A stretch of 47,120 nt of DNA from Desulfobacteraceae bacterium RAAP-1 (GTDB taxonomy: Bacteria; Desulfobacterota; Desulfobacteria; Desulfobacterales; Desulfatirhabdiaceae). This document shows positions 36,216-45,695 of this stretch, in pieces. Under the pieces are notes generated by a model that made no database searches, was not told the DNA's origin, and saw only the letters and a list, made by a program, of their open reading frames with translations. Both the position numbers and the translations under genes were made by a program. Numbering within the stretch: position 1 is the first letter of the stretch; each line of letters begins with the position of its first letter. The stretch spans positions 1 through 47,120 of the forward strand of contig LKPX01000024.1 of NCBI GenBank assembly GCA_001443525.1. Reading direction: 5' to 3'.

Positions 36216-37124
36216 TTATCCGATCCCCAACTGGAATTTCATGGATTTAAGGGTATTTTTCATCAGCATGGTGATGGTCATTGGTCCGACGCCGCCCGGA
36301 ACCGGCGTGATGGAACCTGCGATTTCCTTGGCGGCATCAAAGTCCACATCACCTTTAAGGATGGCAATTTTCTTCCCGGTTTTTTCACTGACTTTCTCTC
36401 CCACACGATTGACCCCGACATCGATGACACAAGCACCGGGTTTAATCCATTCGGGTTTGACCAGACCAGGAACACCGGCCGCAACAATCAGAATATCCGC
36501 CCGTTTGCAGTGAGCTTCCATGTTTTTGGTGCCCGTATGAACAACGGTGACCGTCGCATTGGCGCCAGGACCTTTCTGAAGCATCATGTTGGCAATGGGT
36601 TTGCCCACGATATTGGAACGCCCTACCACCACCACTTCCGCCCCTTTGGTTTCAACGCCGGCGCGTACGATCATTTCCTGAATCCCCGCCGGCGTACAGG
36701 GCGGAAATTTGACTTCGGAACCGCCGATCATCAGCCTGCCCACATTCACCGGATGGAATCCATCCACATCTTTATCCGGATCAATGGCGTTTAAGACTTT
36801 TTTCTCATTGATGTGTTTGGGAAGTGGGAGCTGCACCAGAATTCCATTGATGGAATCGTCCTTGTTATATTTATCGATCAGCGCCAGAAGATCGGCTTCT
36901 GAAATATCAACCGGCTGGGAATCCTGAACTTCCTTGAAACCAACACGATGAGCGGTCTGGATTTTAAGTGTGACATACGATATCGATGCGGGATTTGCAC
37001 CAACCAGGATGGTCACAAGACCTGGAACCTTGCCATACTCTTCTTTGAGCGCCTTGACTTCAGCCGTAATCTCTTCCAGAATCTGTTCACGGATTTCAGT
37101 TCCAAGGATTAATTTTGCGGTCAT
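36216..37124 (-). CDS. folD: Bifunctional methylene-H4folate dehydrogenase / methenyl-H4folate cyclohydrolase
   Basis: A canonical FolD of 302 residues. The catalytic cleft is complete: Tyr50 and Lys54 in SYVTLK, Gln98 in GILVQLPLP and the aspartate in DKDVDGFHP. The NAD(P) domain has VVVGRSNIVGKPIANML and ends TPVPGGVGPMTITML. It oxidises methylene-H4folate and hydrolyses the methenyl product, cytoplasm. The ATG at 37124 is taken as start (GGAG 7 bases upstream); a TTG two codons earlier is less likely. It is one of two folD-type genes in the window; the other (7445-8302) has lost the Lys and Gln. Downstream of argC on the same strand, 46 bases apart. Confidence 0.95.
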   Translation of the reverse strand: MTAKLILGTEIREQILEEITAEVKALKEEYGKVPGLVTILVGANPASISYVTLKIQTAHRVGFKEVQDSQPVDISEADLLALIDKYNKDDSINGILVQLPLPKHINEKKVLNAIDPDKDVDGFHPVNVGRLMIGGSEVKFPPCTPAGIQEMIVRAGVETKGAEVVVVGRSNIVGKPIANMMLQKGPGANATVTVVHTGTKNMEAHCKRADILIVAAGVPGLVKPEWIKPGACVIDVGVNRVGEKVSEKTGKKIAILKGDVDFDAAKEIAGSITPVPGGVGPMTITMLMKNTLKSMKFQLGIG

Positions 37125-37170
37125 GTTCAATCTCCTTTCATTGGTAATGAAGCTACTCAGGGTTCTTTCA

Positions 37171-38208
37171 TCAAAGTGGGCAAGGCGGCTGCCTCAACCC
37201 GGTGGTTTCATCCAGCCCCAGCATCAGATTCATGTTCTGAACGGCCTGGCCTGCAGCGCCTTTGACCAGATTGTCAATAGCGGAAATCAGTATCAGGCGG
37301 TTTCGGGACATGTCGAGTCTGAAGCCGATATCACAAAAATTAGTGCCGCGAACATTCCGGGTGTCCGGATATTTACCGTCTGGACAGATGCGAATGAAAA
37401 AATGTTCACGATAAAATGACACCAGGCAATGCCGGATGTCATCGGCAGTAACCGCTTTCGCCGGAACCGCATACAGGGTGGTCAGCATTCCCCGGCTCAT
37501 GGGAACCAGATGCGGAACAAACGTGATGGACACCGGCGTATCGGCCTCGATGCTCAAGACTTCGTCCATCTCCGGATTATGCCTGTGCTGACCGATCTTA
37601 TAGGCTTTAAACGACTCCTGCACCTCACAATAATGAGAGGATAGCGAGAGTGAGCGGCCCGCGCCACTGACGCCGGATTTGGAATCTGCAATGATTCCCT
37701 CCGGCTGAATGAGTTGATGCTTTAACAGCGGAATAAGCGGCAGCAAAACGCTGGTAGGGTAACAACCGGGATTGCCGATCAGACGGGCGCCGCGAATGCG
37801 GTCCGGATACACCTCACTCAATCCGTAAACCGATTCGGCGACAAATTGCGGCGCTTTATGCGGCTGATAATATTTTTCATACACCGCCACATCCCGGAAT
37901 CTGAAATCCGCGGAAAGGTCAATCACCAGCTTTCCGTTTTCAAGCAACGCCGGCGCAAAGGACATGGGCAGTTGATGCGGAAGCGCCATGAATATCATAT
38001 CAGTGCAGTCACAAGCCCGCTCCAGCGTATAGTCCTGACAAACCAGATCCACATGACCGGCCATTGAAGGATAAACAGTGTCAAAACGAACGCCGGCATA
38101 TTGCCGGGACGTCAGCATCGTCAATTCAACCTGGGGATGACCGGCCAGAAGCCTTACCAGTTCAGCCCCTGCATATCCTGTCGCTCCGATAATTCCCACA
38201 CGGGTCAT
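37171..38208 (-). CDS. argC: N-acetyl-gamma-glutamyl-phosphate reductase
   Basis: The enzyme of arginine synthesis that reduces N-acetylglutamyl phosphate to the semialdehyde with NADPH. 345 residues from the ATG at 38208, the usual length. Motifs: nucleotide-binding GIIGATGYAGAELVRLL, catalytic cysteine in GNPGCYPTS, SGVSGAGRSLS, the substrate His region IGQHRHNPEM and the C-terminal IDNLVKGAAGQAVQNMN. An in-frame ATG 12 codons earlier (38244) has no better ribosome site and extends the usual N-terminus, so it is not used. No other arg gene is adjacent; folD follows. Confidence 0.95.
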   Translation of the reverse strand: MTRVGIIGATGYAGAELVRLLAGHPQVELTMLTSRQYAGVRFDTVYPSMAGHVDLVCQDYTLERACDCTDMIFMALPHQLPMSFAPALLENGKLVIDLSADFRFRDVAVYEKYYQPHKAPQFVAESVYGLSEVYPDRIRGARLIGNPGCYPTSVLLPLIPLLKHQLIQPEGIIADSKSGVSGAGRSLSLSSHYCEVQESFKAYKIGQHRHNPEMDEVLSIEADTPVSITFVPHLVPMSRGMLTTLYAVPAKAVTADDIRHCLVSFYREHFFIRICPDGKYPDTRNVRGTNFCDIGFRLDMSRNRLILISAIDNLVKGAAGQAVQNMNLMLGLDETTGLRQPPCPL

Positions 38209-38343
38209 CACAATTTTCTCCCGGATATTTCCTGTTTTTTTCATCCACAGCCATCAAACTTGACAACATACACAAAATCTTTATCCTGAAGGCTATACCA
38301 CCGCTTGTAACAAAGATGACCGGCAAGTTCAAGAAAGAGATTC

Positions 38344-38362
38344 GATGGCTTTATAAAAAGTC
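38344..38362. repeat. End fragment of repeat family A
   Basis: GATGGCTTTATAAAAAGTC matches one inverted end of family A (GATGCCATCGTAAAAAGTC type). It abuts the stop codon of the LarC-like tail and marks where the downstream sequence was probably lost. Confidence 0.5.
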
Positions 38363-38482
38363 CTATCTACAAGACATTTCACGCAGGACCCTGTCCATAA
38401 CAACCTTCAATGGAAGCCCTTGTTTCAATGCAATGGCCCTGCAATCTTCATATTCCGGAATCTCTTGGATCGGTCTGGTCAT
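38363..38482 (-). pseudogene. LarC-like C-terminal tail (39 codons)
   Basis: A short frame whose ATG overlaps the stop codon of the aminopeptidase gene (ATGA). It reads EIPEYEDCRAIALKQGLPLK, which matches the extreme C-terminus of LarC (DUF111), the nickel-pincer cofactor synthesis protein that ends P-E-Y-E-D-C, A, G-x-P-L. Over 350 residues of LarC are missing upstream. Either a relic of a deleted larC fused to the end of the aminopeptidase operon, or a small coupled peptide. The homology is a pattern match from memory over 30 residues. Confidence 0.5.
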
Positions 38483-40992
38483 AAAGCGGATACTCCCTCT
38501 GCACGGCGCATCCTCAGATGGATTTCCAGCCTTTCTAACGCCAGGCGGATAGCATCCCCGGCTTTTTCGCTTTTCAGCATATACGCATTGAAAAAATTCC
38601 GGACTTCATTGGGCCGGTGAATCCCTGTCGATGAGATCAGCGCTGTCAGAATCCGTTCATACAGCAGGGGATGAAACTGTTCAAGCCGATCCAGATGGCT
38701 GGTGTACCAATTCCAGAGAAGCGGTACGGCATGGGGGTTGAACGACATGGATACAACCGGAATAAACTGATTGCGGGCTGGCACCTGATCGAGAACATAG
38801 TCCAGCGCTTTTTCAATCACCGGCTTTTCGCTGAAACATCCGAGAGCCGTCAAAATATTCAACCGCTCATGTTCACTGGCCGACTGCCTGAAACGGCTGT
38901 CAAACCATTCGAGCGCCGCATTCCCTTCGAAAAACGCTCCGATCTGCATGACGCTCTTCAGAATATCTGGGTTGACCGGCGTTCCGGTTTTCAGCTTACG
39001 AAACTGCCGGCATCCCCAGTCACCGGCCGTTCGGGAGCCCAGCAATGCCGCCGGCCACAATATCTGATCCCTCAAAATGGCGGTGGTATGCGCTTCTCCG
39101 GTTTGAGGCTCATAGCCGATACGCTCCAGAACCGCTTCCCAAAAAGAAACAGCCTGCCCTGCGATTTGATCTGATACCGCATGCACACCCTCAGGATTAT
39201 TCATGATCAACCAGAGCTCATAAAAGCTCCCGGAAATACTGCTCAGAGGCAAAAAGGCGTCTTCCTGCGTGTAAGCGCCCAGAAAATTAAGGTAATCCAT
39301 CAGCGAAACATCTCCACGTTCCAGTAACGCGGCACAATCGCTGTGCAACCCCCAGCGGTCTTCCGGGGATAATGTTTTGCTCCGGATTTTTGAGGACAAT
39401 GCCGTCATATTGGCCGCATCCAGGTATCGGACTCGATAGAACCCTGTTTGACCGGCGTTGATCTTGTATGCGGCCGTTGATTCTGGAAGATGAACAGTTT
39501 GAAGCTCATTTTCAAGCAGCAGCGTCAGACGGGTCATCTCTCCAGTTTCTGAGAAAGCATCGATGATAACCGGCGTCACCCACATTTGTTCAAAACGCGC
39601 CGGCAGGCTGGTAAAGCGTTTTTGGATTATTGTCAGCACCTGACCGTCCCGATGCGCTTCCAGCAGCGGAAACCCCGGCTGGGATATCCAGCTTTTCATG
39701 ATGCGGGAAACCGGCAGATCGGAAACAAACTCGAAAGCCTCCCACAACTGACTGCTGGAAGTACACGCATATGCATGGGTTTTCAGATAATTCTGGAGCC
39801 CCTTCCGGAAATGATCATCTCCGATATAGCCATGAATCTGCCGAAGGATGCTGCCTCCCTTGCTGTATATGATCGGTGCGGTGCTGGCGTTGATGACGAC
39901 GTGTTCGCCGCCGGGTATTTCAATCGGAAAATTTTCCTGCAGCGCATCCCGGCGCATCGCATCGGCCGTCTGGCCTAGCAGAAACTGCTCCCAGACGCCC
40001 CATTCCGGATAGTAATGATCTACAATCCCATAGCCAAAATAGGTGGCGAAACTTTCATTAAGCCATAAATATTTCCAGTCTGAAGGTGTAACCAGATTGC
40101 CGAACCACTGATGCACGGTTTCATGCGCAATGATTTCACATATCCGCCCTTTTCCTGATGTGGATGTCACGCCCGGATAACACAGCAGCAGATTTTCCCG
40201 AAACGTAATGGCGCCCCAGTTTTCCATGGCGCCGAATGCAAAATCAGGGATGGCAATCAGATCCAGCTTGGAAAACGGATATGCAATGCCATAATATTGC
40301 TCGCAGTATTCCAGGGCTTTGCCGCCGAAATCAAGGCCAAAATCGGCAAAAGGCGTCATGCCCGGCATGGTGATGACACACACCCGTTCCGAATCCGGTT
40401 TACGAACATACTGGAAGTCCGCAATCCCGAAAAAAACCAGATAGGTGGACATTCGGGGCGTACGCTCGAAAATAAAGCGACGCCGCCCGTTTTCCAAAGG
40501 CGTGATCTGTGCAACCGCAGCATTTGAAACCGCACTGAAGCCCGCTTCCACATCTATCTCTATGTCAAAACTGGCTTTATACGCCGGATGATCACAGCAG
40601 GGAAACGCTCGCCGGGCATCGCTTTCCTGAAACTGTGTGACGGCAAGAACCGCTGGATGTCCATTGTGTACATAACGGCTCTGATAAAATCCGGCCATCA
40701 GGTCGTTGATCCGTCCGTCACAAACGATCAAAACACGTATCTGACCGGACATGACCCGCGGCAGCACAATTTTCAGCGCTTCATTTTCCGGTTCCAGAAT
40801 GAATGTGCAATCTTCAAATACGTCGCCGCATTCGGCCCTGCAGTTTCTGACATTCAGATCCAGGGCATTCAGGACGATTTCTTCCACCGAATCGGCGGGT
40901 TCAAAGAGAATCTCCGTCCGGACGCTAAAACGGAACTGGTTCAGATCGGGTTCGATATGCAGTGAGTAATGAACAGGATGTAATTGTGACAT
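38479..40992 (-). CDS. M1 family zinc aminopeptidase
   Basis: A protein of about 837 residues. It has the GAMENWGAITFRE substrate-anchoring motif and the gluzincin site HETVHQWFGN (near 289) with the third ligand Glu in WLNESFA 18 residues later, then YSKGGSILR. The C-terminal half is the helical ERAP1/TricornF3-like domain. Cytoplasmic by the absence of a signal peptide; it removes N-terminal residues from peptides. The ATG at 40992 (MSQLHPVHYSL) has GAGGCG upstream. The ATG at 41010, overlapping the upstream stop as TGATG, is a real alternative adding six residues. It is third in the operon with the SPFH and zinc-ribbon genes. Confidence 0.92.
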   Translation of the reverse strand: MSQLHPVHYSLHIEPDLNQFRFSVRTEILFEPADSVEEIVLNALDLNVRNCRAECGDVFEDCTFILEPENEALKIVLPRVMSGQIRVLIVCDGRINDLMAGFYQSRYVHNGHPAVLAVTQFQESDARRAFPCCDHPAYKASFDIEIDVEAGFSAVSNAAVAQITPLENGRRRFIFERTPRMSTYLVFFGIADFQYVRKPDSERVCVITMPGMTPFADFGLDFGGKALEYCEQYYGIAYPFSKLDLIAIPDFAFGAMENWGAITFRENLLLCYPGVTSTSGKGRICEIIAHETVHQWFGNLVTPSDWKYLWLNESFATYFGYGIVDHYYPEWGVWEQFLLGQTADAMRRDALQENFPIEIPGGEHVVINASTAPIIYSKGGSILRQIHGYIGDDHFRKGLQNYLKTHAYACTSSSQLWEAFEFVSDLPVSRIMKSWISQPGFPLLEAHRDGQVLTIIQKRFTSLPARFEQMWVTPVIIDAFSETGEMTRLTLLLENELQTVHLPESTAAYKINAGQTGFYRVRYLDAANMTALSSKIRSKTLSPEDRWGLHSDCAALLERGDVSLMDYLNFLGAYTQEDAFLPLSSISGSFYELWLIMNNPEGVHAVSDQIAGQAVSFWEAVLERIGYEPQTGEAHTTAILRDQILWPAALLGSRTAGDWGCRQFRKLKTGTPVNPDILKSVMQIGAFFEGNAALEWFDSRFRQSASEHERLNILTALGCFSEKPVIEKALDYVLDQVPARNQFIPVVSMSFNPHAVPLLWNWYTSHLDRLEQFHPLLYERILTALISSTGIHRPNEVRNFFNAYMLKSEKAGDAIRLALERLEIHLRMRRAEGVSAL

Positions 40993-41009
40993 GGACGCCT
41001 CGCGTAACA

Positions 41010-42263
41010 TCAATGATCCGTCAGGGTCAGAAGGTTTTTGTTGATAGCGATGTGATACTCCGGTTGAATCCATTCCTGATGTCCGCTCTGAAATGGAATA
41101 TACACCAGCGCAAACCGGGCAGGCCGGATGGATATCTGCGGCAGCATCGGCATTCGCGTTTCGGCCGGCTTCATCATGCCCGCCAGACTGATTTTAAGGG
41201 CTTCCGCAGCCTCTTTTACCGGAAGCGTCGCCGAGTAGCATGACCCCGGAGGGTTACCGGCAGCAGGATTTTCCTGGGGCTGTGTCAGATTCATCTGGAT
41301 GGACAGTGATAAAAACGCCTTGGGACTCAGCCTGAACGCCGGAGACCAGAAATAATAGGGTATCTTGTCCCATCCTTTCTGCACCACCTTTGGCAGATTG
41401 GCCACTCGAACCAGATCGGCATACGATGACAGGGCCAGCCCCGTCACATCTGCAGCAATTCTCCAGAACGGCACATAAAGATCGGCGGCCTCATGTCCAG
41501 GGAGAAACATTACCGGAACAGGCTTCAATTCAGCGCCCACCGGCTGCCATGCCCGGTTGCAGTTGGTGCAGGACAGCACCAGCGCATTACGATCCCCCGA
41601 CAAATCCCAACCGCATGATGGGCATAGCGCCGGGATAAAACGCAGCGGCCAGTGAAAGGTTTCAGATGCTGCCAAACCGTCCATCACGCCTTCGGGAAGA
41701 GGATCGGAAACCGGACGGTTCAAAACCGCGTCCATGGCGCAGGAATCAATATAAAACGGCGCATAGATCAGGCTGAGAGTTTCACCGACATGGGCATGGT
41801 GATACATCTTTGCGCCGGAGAATGACGCCTGAAAAACGTCTTCCTGATGCTGGAGAACTGTTTTGACTGGAAGACCGGGAGCTAAAAAATGCCCCTGAGT
41901 ATCCGGCGCGACAAATGACAACTTCATGGCCTGCGCCCTTACTCCCAGAGTCTTTGGGAAATACGGCGTATCCACCGCCTGCTGGGTGACATCGACAAAG
42001 CGCTGCTGAACTTCCTGGCCCACACAGCCGTATTGCATCCCGCGGTAACGCCAGTAAGGCAAAAAGAAGATATCTTTTCCCGGGTTCGCTGCATGAGGCA
42101 GCATATAGCGGAAAACACCTTCTGGGATCAGACAGGATTTGACCCGGCAATACTGGCAGGCAAATATCCGGTCTGTTTCTTCCAGCATCGCCGGCGCACC
42201 GCATTGGGGGCACTGATAGTCTATCTGGATATTGATGGCAAAGACTCCTCTGTGGAGAAACAT
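41010..42263 (-). CDS. Zinc-ribbon protein of unknown function, SPFH operon partner
   Basis: A protein of 417 residues with two zinc ribbons. The first, at about 18-42, is CPQCGAP then CQYCRV; the second, near 218-240, is CPSCGWDL then CTNCNRAW. Between and after them are conserved aromatic-rich stretches (FFLPYWRYRGMQYG, YVPFWRIAADVTGLAL) that repeat a similar Y/F-W-R-Y/I pattern, so the protein may hold two related halves. I do not recognise a function. It lies 64 bases after the SPFH gene and overlaps the peptidase start, so the three gene products probably work together. The ATG at 42263 lacks a good ribosome site; AGAGGAG lies 15 bases inside the gene, so the true start may be later. Confidence 0.65.
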   Translation of the reverse strand: MFLHRGVFAINIQIDYQCPQCGAPAMLEETDRIFACQYCRVKSCLIPEGVFRYMLPHAANPGKDIFFLPYWRYRGMQYGCVGQEVQQRFVDVTQQAVDTPYFPKTLGVRAQAMKLSFVAPDTQGHFLAPGLPVKTVLQHQEDVFQASFSGAKMYHHAHVGETLSLIYAPFYIDSCAMDAVLNRPVSDPLPEGVMDGLAASETFHWPLRFIPALCPSCGWDLSGDRNALVLSCTNCNRAWQPVGAELKPVPVMFLPGHEAADLYVPFWRIAADVTGLALSSYADLVRVANLPKVVQKGWDKIPYYFWSPAFRLSPKAFLSLSIQMNLTQPQENPAAGNPPGSCYSATLPVKEAAEALKISLAGMMKPAETRMPMLPQISIRPARFALVYIPFQSGHQEWIQPEYHIAINKNLLTLTDH

Positions 42264-42327
42264 CCGTTTGAAATGGACTGCTCCTCAAAAGTCCGGAAAC
42301 GCCGCAATAAGGTTTTTTGTGAAACCA

Positions 42328-43386
42328 TCAGGGCTGAGATGCACTTTCGAATGCGGAACAGCCGCATGCAGGACAGAATTTATCGCCGGCCATCAAGGGC
42401 TTTCCGCATTGGTGACATGACACCAGACATTGCAATGGGCTGCCGCACTGCGGACAAAATTTAGCATCCGCGGGCACGGCGCTCCGGCATTTCGGACATA
42501 TTCCCCCGGATGAAGACGCGGCTTCCGGATGCGTCATCCCCGCTGCAATATACGGCGCCATCACCCCAGGCATCATCAACCCCATTCCGGTTCCCAGCCC
42601 GGCGCCAGCCCCGCCTTCGTTTTCTGCGGCTTTTTCGATGGCCATAGCAGTTTTCATCTGCATCAACCGGTTCATATCCTGAATGGCGCCCATACGGCTC
42701 CGGTCGTCAATGGCCTGCTGGACTTCCGCAGGCGGCGTGATGGCATTGATGAAAAGCTGATCCAATGACATCCCGAAACGTTCAAAATCATTTTTCAGAC
42801 GCTCGGACAGCGCAACCGACATCTCATCGTATCTGGCAGGCAAATTCAGAAGAGAATCGAGTGTTTCCCCCAGATAATCGTTCAAGCGGGAGACAACCAC
42901 CTGGTTCAGGTAGTCTTCGATTTCCCCGGCCGTAAACATTCCTTGAGTTCCTACCAGAGTATTGATAAAAAGCCCGGGTTTGACCACCTGAAGGTTAAAC
43001 ATGCCAAACGCCCTCAAACGGACAAGCCCCAGAATGGCGTCTTTAAACGCCACGGGATCCCGGGTTCCCCATTTGAGATTGGTGAAGGTTTTAAGATTGA
43101 CAAAATACACCTCTGCCCGGAGCGGACTGGTCATTCCCCATGGACTGCTCAGGATTTTGGTCAGAATCGGGATATTGAGGGTTTTCAGGGTATGTCTGCC
43201 AGGCCCGAACGCAGCCACCGCTCGGCCCTGATAGAAAAAAACGGCCGCCTGGCTTTCGCGAACTGTCAATTGCGCTCCGAATTTAATATCTCCGGAACCG
43301 GTTTCCGGAATACGATGTACCAGTTCCTTGCCGGTCTCATCGAACCATTCGATGACTTCGAGAAAAAACACGTTCGGACTGTTCAT
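42328..43386 (-). CDS. SPFH (band 7) domain protein with double zinc ribbon (YdjI-like)
   Basis: A protein of 352 residues. The SPFH domain spans about 30-250 (QAAVFFYQGRAVAAFGPGRH, DYLNQVVVSRLNDYLGE, FERFGMSLDQLFINAI), then a glycine-rich linker (GGAGAGLGTGMGLMMPG) and a tail with two zinc ribbons (CPKCRSAVP/CPQCG and CHQCGKP/CPACG). This is the layout of the B. subtilis YdjI group, which forms membrane-associated scaffolds. The start at 43386 has AAGGAGA 6-7 bases before it. The frame continues upstream into repeat B, giving a false extension. First gene of a leftward operon with the zinc-ribbon protein and the aminopeptidase. Confidence 0.85.
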   Translation of the reverse strand: MNSPNVFFLEVIEWFDETGKELVHRIPETGSGDIKFGAQLTVRESQAAVFFYQGRAVAAFGPGRHTLKTLNIPILTKILSSPWGMTSPLRAEVYFVNLKTFTNLKWGTRDPVAFKDAILGLVRLRAFGMFNLQVVKPGLFINTLVGTQGMFTAGEIEDYLNQVVVSRLNDYLGETLDSLLNLPARYDEMSVALSERLKNDFERFGMSLDQLFINAITPPAEVQQAIDDRSRMGAIQDMNRLMQMKTAMAIEKAAENEGGAGAGLGTGMGLMMPGVMAPYIAAGMTHPEAASSSGGICPKCRSAVPADAKFCPQCGSPLQCLVSCHQCGKPLMAGDKFCPACGCSAFESASQP

Positions 43387-43403
43387 GCCTGTCTCCTTCT
43401 GTA

Positions 43404-43552
43404 ATTCCATTTTGCTTTCAAAATGACATTCCAGCAAGCATTCGGACTGAGACCGCGAAAGCAAGCGAGCAGCGATGAGACTGTACATTCAGTACGTCAA
43501 ATCGCAGCACAGCGAAGCTGACAAAGGTATCAGTTTGAATGCGAACTGGAAT
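43404..43552 (+). repeat. Dispersed repeat family B, copy 2 (complete, 149 bp)
   Basis: Same length, ends and orientation as the copy at 28393, with only a handful of differences by eye. It separates the SPFH operon from cysK and runs through the leader of the SPFH gene. Confidence 0.92.
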
Positions 43553-43576
43553 AAGATGAAGAACGCTGCCCTGGTC

Positions 43577-44500
43577 TTAGTTCAGAAAAAGTTCCGTACT
43601 GATATATCTCTCTCCCGTGCTGGGCAAAATGACCACGATCTGCTTGCCTTTCGAGTCGCTGCGCTTCCCGATTTCCATGGCGGCCCACACGGCGGCTCCC
43701 GATGAAATGCCGCAGAGAATTCCTTCCTGAGACGCCAGCTTGCGGGCGGTGTCAAACGCCTGTTCGCTGGTAACAGTCACGACCTCATCCAGAATGCTCT
43801 GATCGAGCACCTGCGGGATGAACCCTGCGCCGATCCCCTGAAGCTTGTGAGGCCCGGGCTTGCCGCCCGACAGCACTGGAGAATCCGCAGGTTCGACGGC
43901 AATAGCGCGAAAAGACGCCTTGCGGGACTTGATCACCTGGGCAATGCCCGTAATGGTGCCGCCCGTACCGACCCCGGCCACCAGCATATCCGCATGGCCT
44001 TCCGTATCATTCCATATTTCGACGGCTGTCGTTTCCCGATGGGCCTGAGGATTGGCCGGATTGTCAAACTGATTCGGCATATAGACGTTCGGATCCGTCG
44101 CTGCAATCTCATGAGCGGCGTCAATAGCGCCTTTCATTCCCTGCGTCCCTGGAGTCAATATCAGGTCCGCTCCCAGATGTTTCAGCAACTTCCGCCGTTC
44201 CATGCTCATGGTTTCAGGCATGGTCAGGCACAAGCGATAGTTTCTGGCCGCACAAACAAAGGCCAGAGCAATGCCGGTATTGCCGCTGGTCGGCTCGACG
44301 ATTCGGGTGTCCGGATGCACCAGGCCCGTTTTTTCGGCAGCATCCAGCATCCGTACCGCCACCCGGTCCTTGACACTGCCAAGGGGATTGAAAAACTCCA
44401 GTTTTGCAATGATCTCGGCATGAATCCCCTGACTGATCCGGTTCAGCCGCAGCAGCGGCGTATGCCCTGTCGTATGGTCGATGCGTGAAAATATGGTCAT
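43577..44500 (-). CDS. cysK: Cysteine synthase (O-acetylserine sulfhydrylase)
   Basis: A PLP enzyme of 307 residues making cysteine from O-acetylserine and sulfide. Lys44 in NPLGSVKDR binds [12 protein letters not shown] binds the substrate carboxylate; GTGGTITG holds the PLP phosphate; [17 protein letters not shown] is the typical CysK loop, and the end [12 protein letters not shown] is standard. Cytoplasmic. The first methionine at 44500 gives the usual N-terminus. Fragments of repeat A lie just upstream, so the promoter region has probably been reshaped. Single-gene unit. Confidence 0.94.
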   Translation of the reverse strand: MTIFSRIDHTTGHTPLLRLNRISQGIHAEIIAKLEFFNPLGSVKDRVAVRMLDAAEKTGLVHPDTRIVEPTSGNTGIALAFVCAARNYRLCLTMPETMSMERRKLLKHLGADLILTPGTQGMKGAIDAAHEIAATDPNVYMPNQFDNPANPQAHRETTAVEIWNDTEGHADMLVAGVGTGGTITGIAQVIKSRKASFRAIAVEPADSPVLSGGKPGPHKLQGIGAGFIPQVLDQSILDEVVTVTSEQAFDTARKLASQEGILCGISSGAAVWAAMEIGKRSDSKGKQIVVILPSTGERYISTELFLN

Positions 44501-44513
44501 ATGGCGCCCTCGC

Positions 44514-44543
44514 TTACGAAACCGTCCGAAAACCGATTTTTGT
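44514..44543 (-). repeat. End fragment of repeat family A
   Basis: TTACGAAACCGTCCGAAAAC followed by CGATTTTT matches the inner right end of family A. It lies in the cysK leader. Confidence 0.5.
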
Positions 44544-44634
44544 CGAGATCATCACGGTTGATATCTCATCGGATTTATGGTGTAGTACCGCGTTATGATT
44601 AACCGTAAAAATATCCATTTGTCAAATTATAGTT

Positions 44635-44662
44635 TTGACGGCTTCGTAAAAAGCCCGCGTAC
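44635..44662 (+). repeat. Left-end fragment of repeat family A
   Basis: TTGACGGCTTCGTAAAAAGC is the family A left end; similarity is lost after about 28 bases. Together with the fragment at 44514 it may represent one copy broken by an insertion or rearrangement. Confidence 0.6.
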
Positions 44663-44758
44663 GTCATCAGCGAGCTCTTTCATTAAAGAATCGTGCTGCC
44701 TGTATCCGGTCCGGCTTATCGATCCATTATGGAGCAATCACACAGGTTTTTAGGCATT

Positions 44759-45688
44759 ATGACGATTCTGAACACAATTCTTCCGATTTTTCTGATTATC
44801 TTTCTGGGATGGATATTTCACCTGAGAGGCTTTCTGCCTCGCGAATTTCTTGCTCCGGGAAACCGGCTGGTATTCTACATGGCGATTCCGGCCATGATTT
44901 TCCAGGCAGTGGCCAAAGCCAGCCTGTCCACCCAGTTTGATGTTCGGGTTGCACTAACGACACTGGGAGCGGTGCTGGCCGTATTCGCCCTGACCTGGTC
45001 AATATCCGCTTTCATTCCGGTGGATCGTCAGGGACAACGGGGAACATTTGTTCAGACCGCATTCCACGGCAATATCGGCTATATCGCCCTGGCCATCGCC
45101 TACTATGCCCTGGGCAAGGAAGGTCTGGTACGAGCCAGCATTCTCGCAGGATTCGTCATGATACTCCAGAATCTTCTGGCCGTGTTCATCCTGCAATATT
45201 ATTCAGATAATGCACCCCAAAAACGGAATCCAGGTATTATTTTGCTCAAGATTCTGAGTAATCCGATCATTATCGCCGCCACTACCGGATTTATCATATC
45301 CTTTTTAAAAATTCCCATTCCCAAAGTCATAGATCAGTCGCTGGAAATTGTCGGAGGGCTCGCACTTCCGATGGCGCTTCTCATCATCGGAGCATCACTG
45401 ACTTTTAATCTGGTGTACTCACGGCTTATATCCATTTTAAGCGTCACCGTCATCAAGCTGCTGATTCTGCCCGGTCTGGGATATCTGGGCTACCGGCTTC
45501 TGGGAATATCCCCTCACGATTATCTGCCCGCGCTGATTCTGTTGGCAACCCCAACCGCTACCATTGCCGTCGTCATGGCTCATGAAATCAGCGGCGATAT
45601 GGACTTTGCCGTCGCCACGGTATCGGTCAGTACGCTGGCATCGGCCGCGACATTTTCCCTGTGGTTGAAACTATCCGGAATTCTGTAA
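44759..45688 (+). CDS. AEC family transporter (auxin efflux carrier type)
   Basis: An inner-membrane protein of 309 residues with about ten membrane helices in two five-helix halves, starting MTILNTILPIFLIIFLGWIF. Family marks are the FYMAIPAMIFQAVAK stretch, QTAFHGNIGYIALAIAYYALG in helix 4, LALPMALLIIGASL, and TPTATIAVVMAHEISGD in the crossing helix of the second half. AEC members carry organic anions such as malate or malonate; the substrate here is unknown. The ATG at 44759 gives the family's N-terminus; an ATG at 44729 is in frame but has no ribosome site. Tail to tail with the thiamine diphosphokinase gene (7-base gap). Confidence 0.9.
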   Translation: MTILNTILPIFLIIFLGWIFHLRGFLPREFLAPGNRLVFYMAIPAMIFQAVAKASLSTQFDVRVALTTLGAVLAVFALTWSISAFIPVDRQGQRGTFVQTAFHGNIGYIALAIAYYALGKEGLVRASILAGFVMILQNLLAVFILQYYSDNAPQKRNPGIILLKILSNPIIIAATTGFIISFLKIPIPKVIDQSLEIVGGLALPMALLIIGASLTFNLVYSRLISILSVTVIKLLILPGLGYLGYRLLGISPHDYLPALILLATPTATIAVVMAHEISGDMDFAVATVSVSTLASAATFSLWLKLSGIL

Positions 45689-45695
45689 AATGCCG

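Noticed and set aside
42320-42345. GGGCTGAGATGCA, reminiscent of a TPP riboswitch core
   Set aside because: Lies inside the SPFH zinc-ribbon coding end with no companion helix sequences and no thiamine gene downstream.
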